Source: RGIG1934 sp964492545 (GTDB lineage Bacteria > Bacillota > Clostridia > Lachnospirales > Lachnospiraceae). Taken from it: a DNA stretch of 17,494 bases. The stretch spans positions 1-17,494 of the forward strand of contig CAZBKO010000043.1 of the NCBI GenBank assembly GCA_964492545.1, written 5' to 3'. Below the pieces are notes generated by a model. It ran no database searches. It saw nothing but the letters and a program-made list of their open reading frames with translations, and was not told the DNA's origin. Position numbers and translations under genes: made by a program. Below, one piece after another: positions 1-6,812 of this stretch; positions within the stretch are counted from its first letter, which is position 1, and every line of letters starts with the position of its first letter.

Positions 1-53
1 AGAGCACTTGACTTTTAATCAAGTTGTCCGGGGTTCGAATCCCCGATGTCTCA
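1..53 (+). tRNA. tRNA-Lys (TTT), 5' end outside the window
   Basis: The 3' two thirds of a tRNA are present. The anticodon stem CTTGA/TCAAG (7-11, 19-23) holds the loop CTTTTAA with anticodon TTT at 14-16, which reads Lys codons. The T arm CGGGG-TTCGAAT-CCCCG spans 29-45. The 3' acceptor strand ATGTCTC is at 46-52 and the discriminator A at 53. CCA is not encoded. The 5' acceptor strand and most of the D arm lie upstream of base 1. Confidence 0.95.
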
Positions 54-59
54 TTTCAG

Positions 60-103
60 AAAAACGCGAAAAACGTTGATTATTCAATGCTTTTCGCGTT
101 TTT
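60..103 (+). terminator. Rho-independent terminator after tRNA-Lys
   Basis: A long hairpin follows the tRNA by a few bases. AAAAACGCGAAAA (60-72) pairs with TTTTCGCGTTTTT (91-103), and TTGA/TCAA closes a small apical loop. The 3' arm ends in a T-run. Because the 5' arm begins with an A-run it could also work on the opposite strand. Confidence 0.85.
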
Positions 104-332
104 CGTTGTCTACAGATGTATGGTAGAGAATATATGGCTAGTGGTAATGAATTGTACGTGCTAGGTGTTCTTCTGGAACTAAAAAAAGATGCACAAGGGT
201 CGAATGTGAATAAATCCCCCGACAGTACGTCCGAAACGGTTCTTGCTGCATCTTCTGGTGAAATAATAGAACTTGATGATAGCAATGTCAATAATGATAT
301 TCAGAGAAATGAGAAAGTGCCATACATAAGTA
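104..332. other. Intergenic stretch with a doubtful 77-aa ORF
   Basis: This stretch between the tRNA terminator and the promoter of the next gene holds one forward open frame (116-349, 77 codons). It has no ribosome site ahead of its ATG, no recognised family, and a low-complexity Ser/Asn/Asp/Glu-rich composition, and its 3' end overlaps the promoter at 333-361. An internal ATG at 134 is no better placed. The reverse-strand frame over 19-291 begins in this stretch and runs into the tRNA, and its C-terminus is just translated tRNA. This is probably non-coding or the decayed remnant of a gene. Confidence 0.4.
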
Positions 333-361
333 TAGACACAAAAACTTGAAGGGATTATAAT
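333..361 (+). promoter_or_regulatory. Promoter of the P-loop NTPase gene
   Basis: The -35 box TAGACA (333-338) and the -10 box TATAAT (356-361) are 17 bases apart, so this is a near-consensus sigma-A promoter. Transcription would begin about 370, some 35 bases before the ATG at 406. Confidence 0.7.
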
Positions 362-405
362 TATTTTTAATATAAGAAAATAGAAACAAAGATAGAGGGT
401 AAATT

Positions 406-858
406 ATGAGTGAAATACTTGAAGAACTGAAGCACATTTTCATAGAATATTGCGATAAAAGAATATGCGTCGTAGGTACTACCTGCTGTGGCAAATCTAC
501 TTTACAGAAGCATTTCAAAGAGGCAGAAGATATGGATGAATTGCTGTGGCCTACGTTATCAAAAGAAGAAAAGACATACATTTGCAGTAAACCATGGACA
601 CCTGAAATTGGAAGCTTTACAAATCGTATAGTAAAAGAAAGAATTGAGATAAAACCAGGACATCCTCTGTTTTCATTAATTACCCTTGAGACTGATATTT
701 TGGTGTACTTGGATATATCTGATGAGAAATTGAAGGCACATTGTGAGAAAAGAATGGCTTCATTTGAAGATGCGAAGAAGGTCAAGATTGCAATAGAGAA
801 TACAGTTTCAAGAATTAAAGAAGAGAAATGTGTAAAGGTTTTGGTGCTTGAGATATAG
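406..858 (+). CDS. Small P-loop NTPase, kinase-like, unknown role
   Basis: The product has 150 residues. It carries a clear Walker A motif, GTTCCGKST, at residues 24-32 after a hydrophobic beta strand (RICVVG). Near residues 98-117 the segment ETDILVYLDISDEKL is followed by an arginine-containing helix (EKRM). That resembles the strand-plus-lid layout of small nucleotide or shikimate-kinase-like enzymes, so phosphoryl transfer to a small molecule is possible, but no substrate can be named. There is no signal peptide or membrane segment, so it should be cytosolic. A ribosome site GAGGG (395-399) lies 6 bases ahead of the ATG, and the gene has its own promoter at 333-361. It is followed by a separate promoter (889-897), so it may be a single-gene unit. 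That it is an NTP-binding protein is well supported; the function is open. Confidence 0.85.
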   Translation: MSEILEELKHIFIEYCDKRICVVGTTCCGKSTLQKHFKEAEDMDELLWPTLSKEEKTYICSKPWTPEIGSFTNRIVKERIEIKPGHPLFSLITLETDILVYLDISDEKLKAHCEKRMASFEDAKKVKIAIENTVSRIKEEKCVKVLVLEI

Positions 859-888
859 TTAATTGGTAATGAAAATAATGTTCTGATA

Positions 889-897
889 TGATACAAT
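889..897 (+). promoter_or_regulatory. Extended -10 promoter ahead of the NimA-like gene
   Basis: TGATACAAT at 889-897 is an extended -10 element (TGn followed by TACAAT). No good -35 box lies 16-18 bases upstream, as is usual for extended -10 promoters. It sits 27 bases before the ATG at 924. Confidence 0.5.
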
Positions 898-923
898 AAA
901 ATAAGTTTTGGAGGACATAATAT

Positions 924-1403
924 ATGAGAAGAAAAGACCGGGAGATTACTGAAATTGATGATATATTAAAGATAGTAGATACAGCGAAGATATTACATTT
1001 GGGGCTTTTTGATGAAGAATTTCCGTATATTGTTCCAATGCATTATGGATATGAATTGGTTGATAATACACTTATTTTCTATATGCACGGAGCAAAAGAA
1101 GGTCACAAAATAGATTTAATGCGAATCAATTCAAATGTATGCATCGAATTAGAATGTGATGTAGACATTGTTTCCGGTGGAGATATTCCATGCAGATACG
1201 GAGCAGCATATTCTTCAGTAATTGGGCGTGGAACCGCAGAAATTGTTGTGGATGAAAAAGAGAAAATGCGAGGAATACGTCTTTTAATGTTGAATCAAAC
1301 TGGGCGTGAATTTGATATAGATAACTTAATGGTTTCATCAGTTGAAGTAATCAAGCTTACCATTACAGATTTTACGGCAAAATCCAGGAAAAAACCACAC
1401 TGA
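924..1403 (+). CDS. Pyridoxamine 5'-phosphate oxidase-like (NimA-type) flavin-binding protein
   Basis: The product has 159 residues and fits the split-barrel, FMN-binding family that includes NimA 5-nitroimidazole reductases. Family features visible are the opening RRKDREIT (residues 2-9), the strand pair around EEFPYIVPMHYGYE (31-44), and the signature HGAKEGHKIDLMR (55-67), whose histidines lie near the flavin or cofactor site in relatives. Length is typical for the family. Members bind FMN or a related cofactor and reduce small molecules; many annotated as nitroimidazole resistance proteins have no shown resistance role, so that label should not be assumed. GGAGG at 910-914 is 9 bases ahead of the ATG. 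A tetR gene follows after 29 bases, probably in the same transcript. Confidence 0.85.
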   Translation: MRRKDREITEIDDILKIVDTAKILHLGLFDEEFPYIVPMHYGYELVDNTLIFYMHGAKEGHKIDLMRINSNVCIELECDVDIVSGGDIPCRYGAAYSSVIGRGTAEIVVDEKEKMRGIRLLMLNQTGREFDIDNLMVSSVEVIKLTITDFTAKSRKKPH

Positions 1404-1432
1404 TTCAAGAATCAATAAGGAGTTGAATAGCC

Positions 1433-2002
1433 ATGGCAATTGATGTTAAAGAAATTATTGTGAGTGGATTGCTATCTCTTGTGGAGACGCAGTCACTTGA
1501 AAAACTCACAGTCAAGGACATTCTTGAAAAAACAGGTGTGAGCAGGCAGACATTTTATAATCACTTTCAAGATAAAAATGATTTGATACAGTATATTTAT
1601 ATGACGAAAATTATTCCAGACTATAATAATGGATATGAAGATATCAGGTTTTATGATTCACTTCTGAATACATTTAATAGAATGAAGGAATATCATGTGT
1701 TTATGAAACAGGCCTGCATGATTGAGGGACAAAACTGTCTAAAGGACTACATATTTGAACATTGCAGAGAGTTCGATTTGAAATGGCATCAGGAGTTGTA
1801 TGGAGATAAGCCTATGCCTGACAATCTCAAATTTGCAATACAGTACCATGCAACGGCATCAAGCTCAATGGCTTTGTCATGGATATTATCAGATATGCCG
1901 GCAAGCTGTGAGGAAATGGCAGCACTGATCACTAATCTTAGAAATGTGGGGATGGACACGCTGTTTGCAGATGGAGAGCACAAGAATCCATATAGACTAT
2001 AG
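1433..2002 (+). CDS. TetR/AcrR-family transcriptional regulator
   Basis: The product has 189 residues. The N-terminal DNA-binding domain is clear: residues 24-50 contain LTVKDILEKTGVSRQTFYNHF, the classic TetR helix-turn-helix ending in the xTFYNHFxxKxxL pattern. The rest is an alpha-helical ligand and dimer domain; its aromatic and Met content is like the DhaS-type C-terminal domain, but this is not certain. AAGGAG (1417-1422) sits 10 bases before the ATG. It lies 29 bases after the NimA-like gene and 122 bases before an aldo/keto reductase with its own promoter. Between them is an inverted repeat (2003-2026) that could be its operator. Regulation of the flanking redox genes is an inference from position. 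Confidence 0.88.
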   Translation: MAIDVKEIIVSGLLSLVETQSLEKLTVKDILEKTGVSRQTFYNHFQDKNDLIQYIYMTKIIPDYNNGYEDIRFYDSLLNTFNRMKEYHVFMKQACMIEGQNCLKDYIFEHCREFDLKWHQELYGDKPMPDNLKFAIQYHATASSSMALSWILSDMPASCEEMAALITNLRNVGMDTLFADGEHKNPYRL

Positions 2003-2026
2003 TTGACAAAATACAGAAAATGTCAA
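2003..2026. promoter_or_regulatory. Inverted repeat, possible TetR operator
   Basis: TTGACA (2003-2008) and TGTCAA (2021-2026) form a perfect 6-bp inverted repeat with a 12-base A-rich centre, starting at the base after the tetR stop codon. The size suits a dimeric regulator. There is no T-run, so it is not a terminator. TTGACA also looks like a -35 box, but no -10 box is at the right distance. Confidence 0.35.
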
Positions 2027-2074
2027 TTTATTGATACTACAATATTTTCATAAATAGAAATTCAGTATTGGCAT

Positions 2075-2083
2075 TGATATAAT
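2075..2083 (+). promoter_or_regulatory. Extended -10 promoter of the aldo/keto reductase operon
   Basis: TGATATAAT at 2075-2083 is a perfect extended -10 element. The sequence 17 bases upstream (TAGAAA, 2055-2060) is a poor -35 match. It lies 42 bases ahead of the chosen ATG at 2125. Confidence 0.6.
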
Positions 2084-2111
2084 CAAATCATAAAATATCA
2101 GTCGAAACTGG

Positions 2112-2117
2112 AAGGAG
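2112..2117 (+). promoter_or_regulatory. Ribosome site that fixes the aldo/keto reductase start
   Basis: AAGGAG is 1 base before the ATG at 2119 but 7 bases before the ATG at 2125, so 2125 is the likely start. Confidence 0.8.
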
Positions 2118-2124
2118 AATGAAT

Positions 2125-3111
2125 ATGAAATATACAAAGTTAGGAAATTCGGATTTAAACGTATCAAGGGTATGCCTTGGCTGCATGGGATTTGGCGAGG
2201 CAGAACAGGGAATGCACAAATGGACACTTGATGAGGAAGAGTCTAGAAAGATTATACAGCATGCACTTGAACTGGAAATCAATTTTTTTGATACGGCAGC
2301 AGCATACCAGAATGGAACAAGCGAGCAGTTTGTTGGGCGAGCATTAAAAGATATGGCAAAGCGAGAGGATGTTGTAGTTGCTACAAAATTTACACCTAGA
2401 ACTGAAGAGGAAAAGAATGCAGGACTAAGCGGAAAAGACTTTGTATTGAAAAGGCTGGATAAGAGTCTTGAGAATCTTGAAATGGATTATGTCGACTTGT
2501 ACATTATGCATATGTGGGACTATCATACACCAATGGAAGAAATACTTGATGGACTTAATGAGGCAGTGAAAAGTGGAAAGGTAAGATATATAGGAATTTC
2601 CAACTGCTACGCATATCAGCTTGCGAAAGCAAATGAATATTGTAAATATCATGGATATCCACAGTTTATCTCTATTCAGGGACACTACAATTTGATATTC
2701 AGAGAAGAAGAAAGAGAAATGGCAAAGTACTGCGCTGAAGAAAATATTGCAATGACACCATACAGTGCACTGGCAGCAGGTAGACTGGCTAAACGTCCAG
2801 GAGAAACATCAAAGCGAATGGAAGCAGACATTTATGCAAAAGGCAAATATGATGGAACAAAAGAACAAGACGAAATTATTATAGATAGAGTAGTTGAATT
2901 GGCAGATAAATATAGTGTAGAGATGACACAGATATCGCTGGCATGGTTAATGACCAAAGTTACATCGCCTGTTGCAGGTGCAACTAAGATTAATCATTTG
3001 GATGCGGCAGCTAAGGCATGTGACGTTATACTGACAGAAGAGGACATAGCATATTTGGAGGAACCATATCAGCCACATAGACTGGTTGGTGTTATGAGCC
3101 AGAACAGATAG
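2125..3111 (+). CDS. Aldo/keto reductase
   Basis: A full-length NADPH-dependent TIM-barrel aldo/keto reductase of 328 residues. The N-terminus (MKYTKLGNSDLNVSRVCLGC) is typical. The catalytic tetrad is complete: Asp56 (INFFDTA), Tyr61, Lys88 (VVATKF) and His129 (LYIMHMWD). The C-terminal cofactor region around PVAGATKINHLDAA also fits. The sequence is like the YajO/YghZ-type reductases of broad aldehyde specificity; the natural substrate cannot be read. The start was moved from 2119 to 2125 because of ribosome-site spacing. It begins an apparent three-gene operon with carbonic anhydrase (18 bases later) and an acetyltransferase. It has its own promoter at 2075-2083 and may be controlled by the TetR protein encoded upstream. 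Confidence 0.93.
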   Translation: MKYTKLGNSDLNVSRVCLGCMGFGEAEQGMHKWTLDEEESRKIIQHALELEINFFDTAAAYQNGTSEQFVGRALKDMAKREDVVVATKFTPRTEEEKNAGLSGKDFVLKRLDKSLENLEMDYVDLYIMHMWDYHTPMEEILDGLNEAVKSGKVRYIGISNCYAYQLAKANEYCKYHGYPQFISIQGHYNLIFREEEREMAKYCAEENIAMTPYSALAAGRLAKRPGETSKRMEADIYAKGKYDGTKEQDEIIIDRVVELADKYSVEMTQISLAWLMTKVTSPVAGATKINHLDAAAKACDVILTEEDIAYLEEPYQPHRLVGVMSQNR

Positions 3112-3129
3112 CAGAAAGAAGGAAATATA

Positions 3130-3675
3130 ATGATCGAACAAATGCTTGAATTTAACAGACAATTTGTGGATAATAAAGATTACGAGAAATTTAGTACAAG
3201 TAAATATCCGGATAAGAAGATAGCGATTCTTACATGTATGGACACAAGACTAGTGGAACTTATTCCTGCAGCTTTGGGAATCAAGAACGGTGATGTGAAG
3301 ATGATAAAAAATGCAGGTGGAATGATAACAAATCCATTTGACAGTGCCGTTAGAAGCCTTTTGGTTGGCATTATAGAGCTTGGTGTAGAAGAAGTTATGG
3401 TAATTGGACATACAGATTGTGGCGTTGCCGGAATCAATGCTGATATGATGATTGAGCATTTGTTAAAAAGAGGTATTTCTCAGGATCACATAGATATGAT
3501 GAGATACTGTGGAGTTGATTTTGAAGCGTGGCTTAGAGGATTTGACACTGTGGAAGACTCAGTGGAGGAGACTGTTGACTTTCTTAAGAATCATCCACTT
3601 ATGCCTAAGGATGTGATTATTAAGGGATATGTAATTAATACGGCTACAGGAGAGCTTACACCTCAGACAATATAG
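3130..3675 (+). CDS. Beta-class carbonic anhydrase
   Basis: The product has 181 residues and interconverts CO2 and bicarbonate in the cytosol. The zinc-site motifs are intact: Cys36-Met-Asp38-Thr-Arg40 (TCMDTR) and His94-x2-Cys97 (GHTDCG). The Asp/Arg dyad is Asp38/Arg40. Length matches the short clade of bacterial beta carbonic anhydrases (YvdA/Rv1284-like). A ribosome site AAGGAA lies just ahead of the ATG. The gene lies 18 bases after the aldo/keto reductase and is followed almost at once by the acetyltransferase, so the three are probably cotranscribed. No metabolic link between the three is evident. Confidence 0.92.
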   Translation: MIEQMLEFNRQFVDNKDYEKFSTSKYPDKKIAILTCMDTRLVELIPAALGIKNGDVKMIKNAGGMITNPFDSAVRSLLVGIIELGVEEVMVIGHTDCGVAGINADMMIEHLLKRGISQDHIDMMRYCGVDFEAWLRGFDTVEDSVEETVDFLKNHPLMPKDVIIKGYVINTATGELTPQTI

Positions 3676-3677
3676 AT

Positions 3678-3682
3678 GGAGG
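3678..3682 (+). promoter_or_regulatory. Ribosome site that fixes the acetyltransferase start
   Basis: GGAGG lies inside the first possible ATG codon region (3676) and 8 bases before the ATG at 3691. The ATG at 3676 has no ribosome site, so 3691 is preferred. Confidence 0.75.
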
Positions 3683-3690
3683 ATATACAG

Positions 3691-4260
3691 ATGACAGAAT
3701 TAGAAAAAATGAAAAATAATTTGCCTTATAATGCAGTTGCTCCAGATATAATGGAGGTGCAGAATAAGGCAGCAGAGCTTGTATATAGATTCAATGCAAG
3801 CGGTGATGCAGGGGAGCGAAATGAAATCCTTAAAGAACTGGTTGGACAAAGTTCAGATATGATGGCAGTTTCGCCAGGCTTTAGATGTGACTTCGGATTT
3901 AATATTTATTTCAAGGGATTGGCAGTAATTAATTATAATTGTGTGTTCCTTGATACGTCCAGAATTGAGTTGGGTGAAAATGTATTTATGGGACCCGGAA
4001 CAGTTGTATCGTGTGCAGCACATCCGATATTGGCTGAGCAGAGAAATGAAGGAACCATGATATCTAAACCAATTACCATTGGTAATAATGTTTGGATAGG
4101 AGCTAATTGTACTATTCTGGGTGGAGTAAACATTGGAGAGAACACTATTATTGGTGCAGGCTCAGTGGTTACAAGAGATATTCCTGCTAATGTAATTGCT
4201 GTGGGAAGTCCTTGCAGAGTGGTGAGAGAAATAACAGAGGAAGACAGAATGAATTTGTAA
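3691..4260 (+). CDS. Maltose/galactoside-type O-acetyltransferase
   Basis: The product has 189 residues of the left-handed beta-helix (hexapeptide repeat) acetyltransferase family close to Maa/LacA. The N-terminal Mac domain is present (MTELEKMKNNLPYNA). The family motif FRCDFGFNI is at about residues 64-72. The hexapeptide rungs with I/V-G-x-N repeats run to the C-terminus (ITIGNNVWIGANCTILGGV and following). The catalytic histidine is His111 (SCAAHPI). It would move an acetyl group from acetyl-CoA to a sugar hydroxyl. The start at 3691 is 15 bases downstream of an ATG that directly abuts the carbonic anhydrase stop. It is the last gene of its operon; no convincing terminator was seen before the next promoter at 4280. 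Confidence 0.92.
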   Translation: MTELEKMKNNLPYNAVAPDIMEVQNKAAELVYRFNASGDAGERNEILKELVGQSSDMMAVSPGFRCDFGFNIYFKGLAVINYNCVFLDTSRIELGENVFMGPGTVVSCAAHPILAEQRNEGTMISKPITIGNNVWIGANCTILGGVNIGENTIIGAGSVVTRDIPANVIAVGSPCRVVREITEEDRMNL

Positions 4261-4279
4261 AAATTGCATATAATTACTA

Positions 4280-4308
4280 TTGACATTTGTTAAATAATGG
4301 TATATTAT
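4280..4308 (+). promoter_or_regulatory. Promoter of the T-box/trpB transcript
   Basis: TTGACA (4280-4285) and TATTAT (4303-4308) are 17 bases apart. Transcription would begin near 4315, just before the T-box stem I. Confidence 0.8.
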
Positions 4309-4317
4309 TTACTAAAA

Positions 4318-4591
4318 TAATTAACCGATGAATGAGAGAAGTAATCTATCGGAACATTCTCAGAGAGTCGCTACTGGTGTGAATGCGATAATGGAATGAT
4401 TGATGAATGGACTCATGAGGGCGAACTGAAATTGTATCGATGATGCGAGAGTAGGAGAGACGTGGTCTGCACGTTATAGCAGAGGATATATGATAGTATG
4501 TCGCAGAGTGCATTCGTGATAGAATGAATTTAGGTGGTACCGCAGAAGTTTAACTCCTGTCCTAAGATAATCTTAGGATAGGAGTTTTTTT
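4318..4591 (+). ncRNA. T-box riboswitch, tryptophan (UGG specifier)
   Basis: A T-box leader that senses uncharged tRNA. Stem I is seen from ATGAG (4332-4336 region) pairing with CTCAT (4412-4416), with AATC (4343-4346) pairing with GATT above it. Between these the 3' strand reads GATGAATGGA, which places the specifier codon UGG (Trp) at 4408-4410. The AGAGAGTCG element is at 4362-4370. The T-box sequence GGTGGTACCGC lies at 4533-4543 and includes the UGGU bulge (4535-4538) that would pair with the tRNA acceptor end. A strong terminator follows at 4552-4591. When tRNA-Trp is uncharged the antiterminator should form and trpB be expressed. The Trp specifier agrees with the downstream gene. Confidence 0.93.
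4552..4591 (+). terminator. Regulated terminator of the T-box
   Basis: AACTCCT-G-TCCTAAGA (from 4552) pairs with TCTTAGGA-T-AGGAGTT (to 4586), with a 3-base loop and an uninterrupted T-run to 4591. It competes with the antiterminator formed with the T-box sequence. Confidence 0.92.
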
Positions 4592-4652
4592 AGTGGTAGG
4601 AAATTACGTCTTATCAATTAAAAACGCTCCACAAGGCGACAACAATAATTTT

Positions 4653-4659
4653 AAGGAGG
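4653..4659 (+). promoter_or_regulatory. Ribosome site that fixes the trpB start
   Basis: AAGGAGG lies 8 bases before the ATG at 4668. The open frame extends upstream to 4593, but that part has no ribosome site and directly follows the terminator. Confidence 0.9.
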
Positions 4660-4667
4660 ATAACATT

Positions 4668-6041
4668 ATGACAGAAAGAGAAATACCTTACAAAATTTAT
4701 TTAGAGGAAAGCGAGATGCCAACACAATGGTATAACGTAAGAGCTGATATGAAGAATAAGCCAGCGCCTATTCTTAACCCGGCAACACTAAAGCCAATCA
4801 CTGTGGAAGAACTTGAACCAATATTCTGTACAGAATTAGCTAAACAGGAATTAGATGATACAACAGCATATTTTGATATACCGGAAGAAATCAGAAACTT
4901 CTATAAAATGTATAGACCAGCTCCACTTGTAAGAGCATACTGTCTTGAGAAGAAGCTTGGAACACCAGCTCACATATACTACAAGTTTGAAGGAAATAAT
5001 ACATCAGGAAGCCATAAGCTTAACTCAGCAATTGCGCAGGCATATTACGCTAAGCAGCAGGGACTCAAGGGTGTTACAACTGAGACAGGAGCAGGACAGT
5101 GGGGTACAGCATTATCAATGGCATGTTCGTATTTTGATCTTGACTGCCAGGTATATATGGTTAAAGTATCATATGAGCAGAAGCCATTTAGAAGAGAAGT
5201 TATGAGAACATATGGCGCAGCAGTTACACCATCACCATCAATGTCAACAAATGTTGGACGTAAGATAAATGAAGAATTTCCTGGAACAACAGGAAGTCTT
5301 GGATGTGCAATTTCAGAGGCTGTCGAGGCAGCAACATCACAGGAAGGCTACAGATATGTTCTTGGTTCTGTATTATCACAGGTACTTCTTCATCAGTCAA
5401 TCATTGGACTTGAAACAAAGGCAGCTCTTGACAAGTACGGAGTTAAGGCAGATATTATTATTGGATGCGCAGGCGGCGGTTCAAACCTTGGTGGACTTAT
5501 TTCACCATTTGCAGGAGAGATGGTAAGAGGCGAGGCAGATTACAAGCTTATCGCAGTTGAGCCGGCATCATGCCCAAGTCTTACAAGAGGAAAATATGCA
5601 TATGACTTCTGTGATACTGGAAAGGTTTGTCCTCTTTCTAAAATGTACACACTGGGAAGTGGATTTATTCCATCAGCAAATCATGCAGGTGGACTTAGAT
5701 ATCACGGAATGAGTTCAACAGTTTCACAGCTATATGATGATGGATTAATTGAGGCAAGAAGTGTTGAACAGACTGAAGTATTCAGAGCAGCACAGGAATT
5801 TGCAAGAGTTGAGGGTATTCTTCCAGCTCCAGAGAGCAGCCATGCAATCAAGGTTGCAATTGATGAAGCACTCAAATGCAAAGAAACAGGAGAGGCTAAG
5901 AATATTGTATTTGGTCTTACAGGAACAGGATATTTTGATATGTATGCATATCAGAAATTCAATGATGGTGTGATGTCAGATTACATTCCAACAGATGAAG
6001 AAATAGCAAAGAGCTTATCAACATTACCTAATGTAGAATAG
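4668..6041 (+). CDS. trpB: Stand-alone tryptophan synthase beta chain, TrpB2 type
   Basis: A PLP enzyme of 457 residues that would join indole and L-serine to give tryptophan. Its length and N-terminal extension (YLEESEMPTQWYNVRADM) mark the TrpB2 class rather than the roughly 400-residue TrpB1 that pairs tightly with TrpA. The PLP lysine is Lys117 in GSHKLNSA. The substrate loop ETGAGQWG is at 139-146, with Glu139 in the place of the conserved beta-site acid. The phosphate-binding loop GCAGGGSN is at 266-273. No trpA or other trp gene is near. TrpB2 enzymes are thought to salvage free indole or use serine without a bound TrpA. Control by the upstream Trp T-box is clear. The start at 4668 follows the ribosome site. 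A terminator follows at 6058. Confidence 0.95.
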   Translation: MTEREIPYKIYLEESEMPTQWYNVRADMKNKPAPILNPATLKPITVEELEPIFCTELAKQELDDTTAYFDIPEEIRNFYKMYRPAPLVRAYCLEKKLGTPAHIYYKFEGNNTSGSHKLNSAIAQAYYAKQQGLKGVTTETGAGQWGTALSMACSYFDLDCQVYMVKVSYEQKPFRREVMRTYGAAVTPSPSMSTNVGRKINEEFPGTTGSLGCAISEAVEAATSQEGYRYVLGSVLSQVLLHQSIIGLETKAALDKYGVKADIIIGCAGGGSNLGGLISPFAGEMVRGEADYKLIAVEPASCPSLTRGKYAYDFCDTGKVCPLSKMYTLGSGFIPSANHAGGLRYHGMSSTVSQLYDDGLIEARSVEQTEVFRAAQEFARVEGILPAPESSHAIKVAIDEALKCKETGEAKNIVFGLTGTGYFDMYAYQKFNDGVMSDYIPTDEEIAKSLSTLPNVE

Positions 6042-6057
6042 TCATATACAGTGTAAG

Positions 6058-6101
6058 AAGGAAGTATTTTGGATAATATCTGAAATACTTCCTTTAATTT
6101 T
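6058..6101 (+). terminator. Terminator after trpB
   Basis: AAGGAAGTATTT (6058-6069) pairs perfectly with AAATACTTCCTT (6083-6094), and a T-rich tail follows. It closes the trpB transcript 16 bases after the stop codon. Confidence 0.85.
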
Positions 6102-6111
6102 GTGAATATTG

Positions 6112-6120
6112 TGATATAAT
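6112..6120 (+). promoter_or_regulatory. Extended -10 promoter ahead of the flavoprotein gene
   Basis: TGATATAAT at 6112-6120 is a perfect extended -10 element immediately after the trpB terminator. No consensus -35 is at 16-18 bases. It probably drives the flavoprotein gene and, with no terminator seen after it, vanR and vanS as well. Confidence 0.65.
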
Positions 6121-6160
6121 TTGCAAATAGGAATAATAAAGTTAAATAGTAAGGTAATAG

Positions 6161-6166
6161 AAGGAG
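6161..6166 (+). promoter_or_regulatory. Ribosome site that fixes the flavoprotein start
   Basis: AAGGAG lies 8 bases before the ATG at 6175. The same open frame reaches upstream to 6121, but that overlaps the promoter. Confidence 0.85.
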
Positions 6167-6174
6167 ATTATAGA

Positions 6175-6795
6175 ATGAAAGTATTATTAGTAAATGGAAG
6201 CCCACATGCAAATGGATGTACATACACAGCTTTATGTGAGGTTGCAAAGGAATTAGAATCAAAGGGTATAGAAACTGAAATTTTTCAGCTGGGAGTTAAG
6301 CCAATTGCGGGATGTATAGCATGTGGAAGCTGCTCTAAGACAGGAAAGTGTTTTTTGAATGATAAGGTAAATGAATTCTTAGAAAAGGTTGATGAAGCAG
6401 ACGGATTTGTATTTGGCTCGCCAGTATATTATGCGGGGGCAGCAGGACAGCTTTCATCATTCTTAGACAGATTGTTCTACGGAAGAGCCTCAAGATTTGC
6501 AGGCAAGCTTGGCGCAGCAGTTGTCAGCTGCAGAAGAGGCGGTGCATCAGCAGCATTTGATCAGATTAATAAGTATTTTATGATAAATAATATGCCTGTT
6601 GTGTCATCACAGTATTGGAACCAGGTACATGGAAATACAGTAGAAGAGGTAGTACAGGATCTTGAAGGAATGCAGACTATGAGAACTCTTGCAGACAATA
6701 TGGCGTGGCTGCTCAAATGTATTGAAGCGGGAAGAACAGCAGGGATAGAGAAGCCTGAATATGAAACAATTGTACGTACTAATTTTATCAGATAA
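6175..6795 (+). CDS. NADPH-dependent FMN reductase / iron-sulfur-flavoprotein-like protein
   Basis: The product has 206 residues with a flavodoxin-like fold. Residues 1-10 (MKVLLVNGSP) form the first strand and FMN phosphate loop. GSPVYYAGA at about 81-89 is the second flavin-contact loop. A compact cysteine cluster, Cys47-x2-Cys50-x2-Cys53-x5-Cys59, sits between them, which matches the CX2CX2CX4-7C pattern of the Isf iron-sulfur flavoproteins of anaerobes. So it may bind FMN and a 4Fe-4S cluster and pass electrons between redox partners; a plain FMN reductase is the alternative. It has no signal peptide. It has its own promoter and is followed by vanR after only 17 bases with no terminator, so it is probably cotranscribed with vanRS. 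No link to glycopeptide resistance is known to me. Confidence 0.87.
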   Translation: MKVLLVNGSPHANGCTYTALCEVAKELESKGIETEIFQLGVKPIAGCIACGSCSKTGKCFLNDKVNEFLEKVDEADGFVFGSPVYYAGAAGQLSSFLDRLFYGRASRFAGKLGAAVVSCRRGGASAAFDQINKYFMINNMPVVSSQYWNQVHGNTVEEVVQDLEGMQTMRTLADNMAWLLKCIEAGRTAGIEKPEYETIVRTNFIR

Positions 6796-6812
6796 GGTAG
6801 TGGTGACTGATT

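Noticed and set aside
19..291. 90-residue frame on the minus strand ending RHRGFEPRTT
   Set aside because: Its C-terminus is the reverse translation of the tRNA-Lys gene, a well-known false-gene pattern; no ribosome site.
288..896. 202-residue frame on the minus strand
   Set aside because: It lies wholly opposite the P-loop NTPase gene, which has a real motif, promoter and ribosome site.
2003..2043. TTGACA at 2003 as the -35 box of the aldo/keto reductase promoter
   Set aside because: The nearest -10-like sequence (TACAAT, 2038-2043) is 29 bases away, too far; the extended -10 at 2075 is better.
3933..4286. 117-residue minus-strand frame over the acetyltransferase
   Set aside because: It is antisense to hexapeptide repeats and has no ribosome site.
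4593..4667. Upstream extension of the trpB frame
   Set aside because: It begins inside or just after the T-box terminator, has no ribosome site, and the conserved TrpB2 sequence starts only after 4668.
4945..5973. Three further forward frames of 74-86 residues inside trpB
   Set aside because: They are shadows in another frame of a highly conserved enzyme gene.
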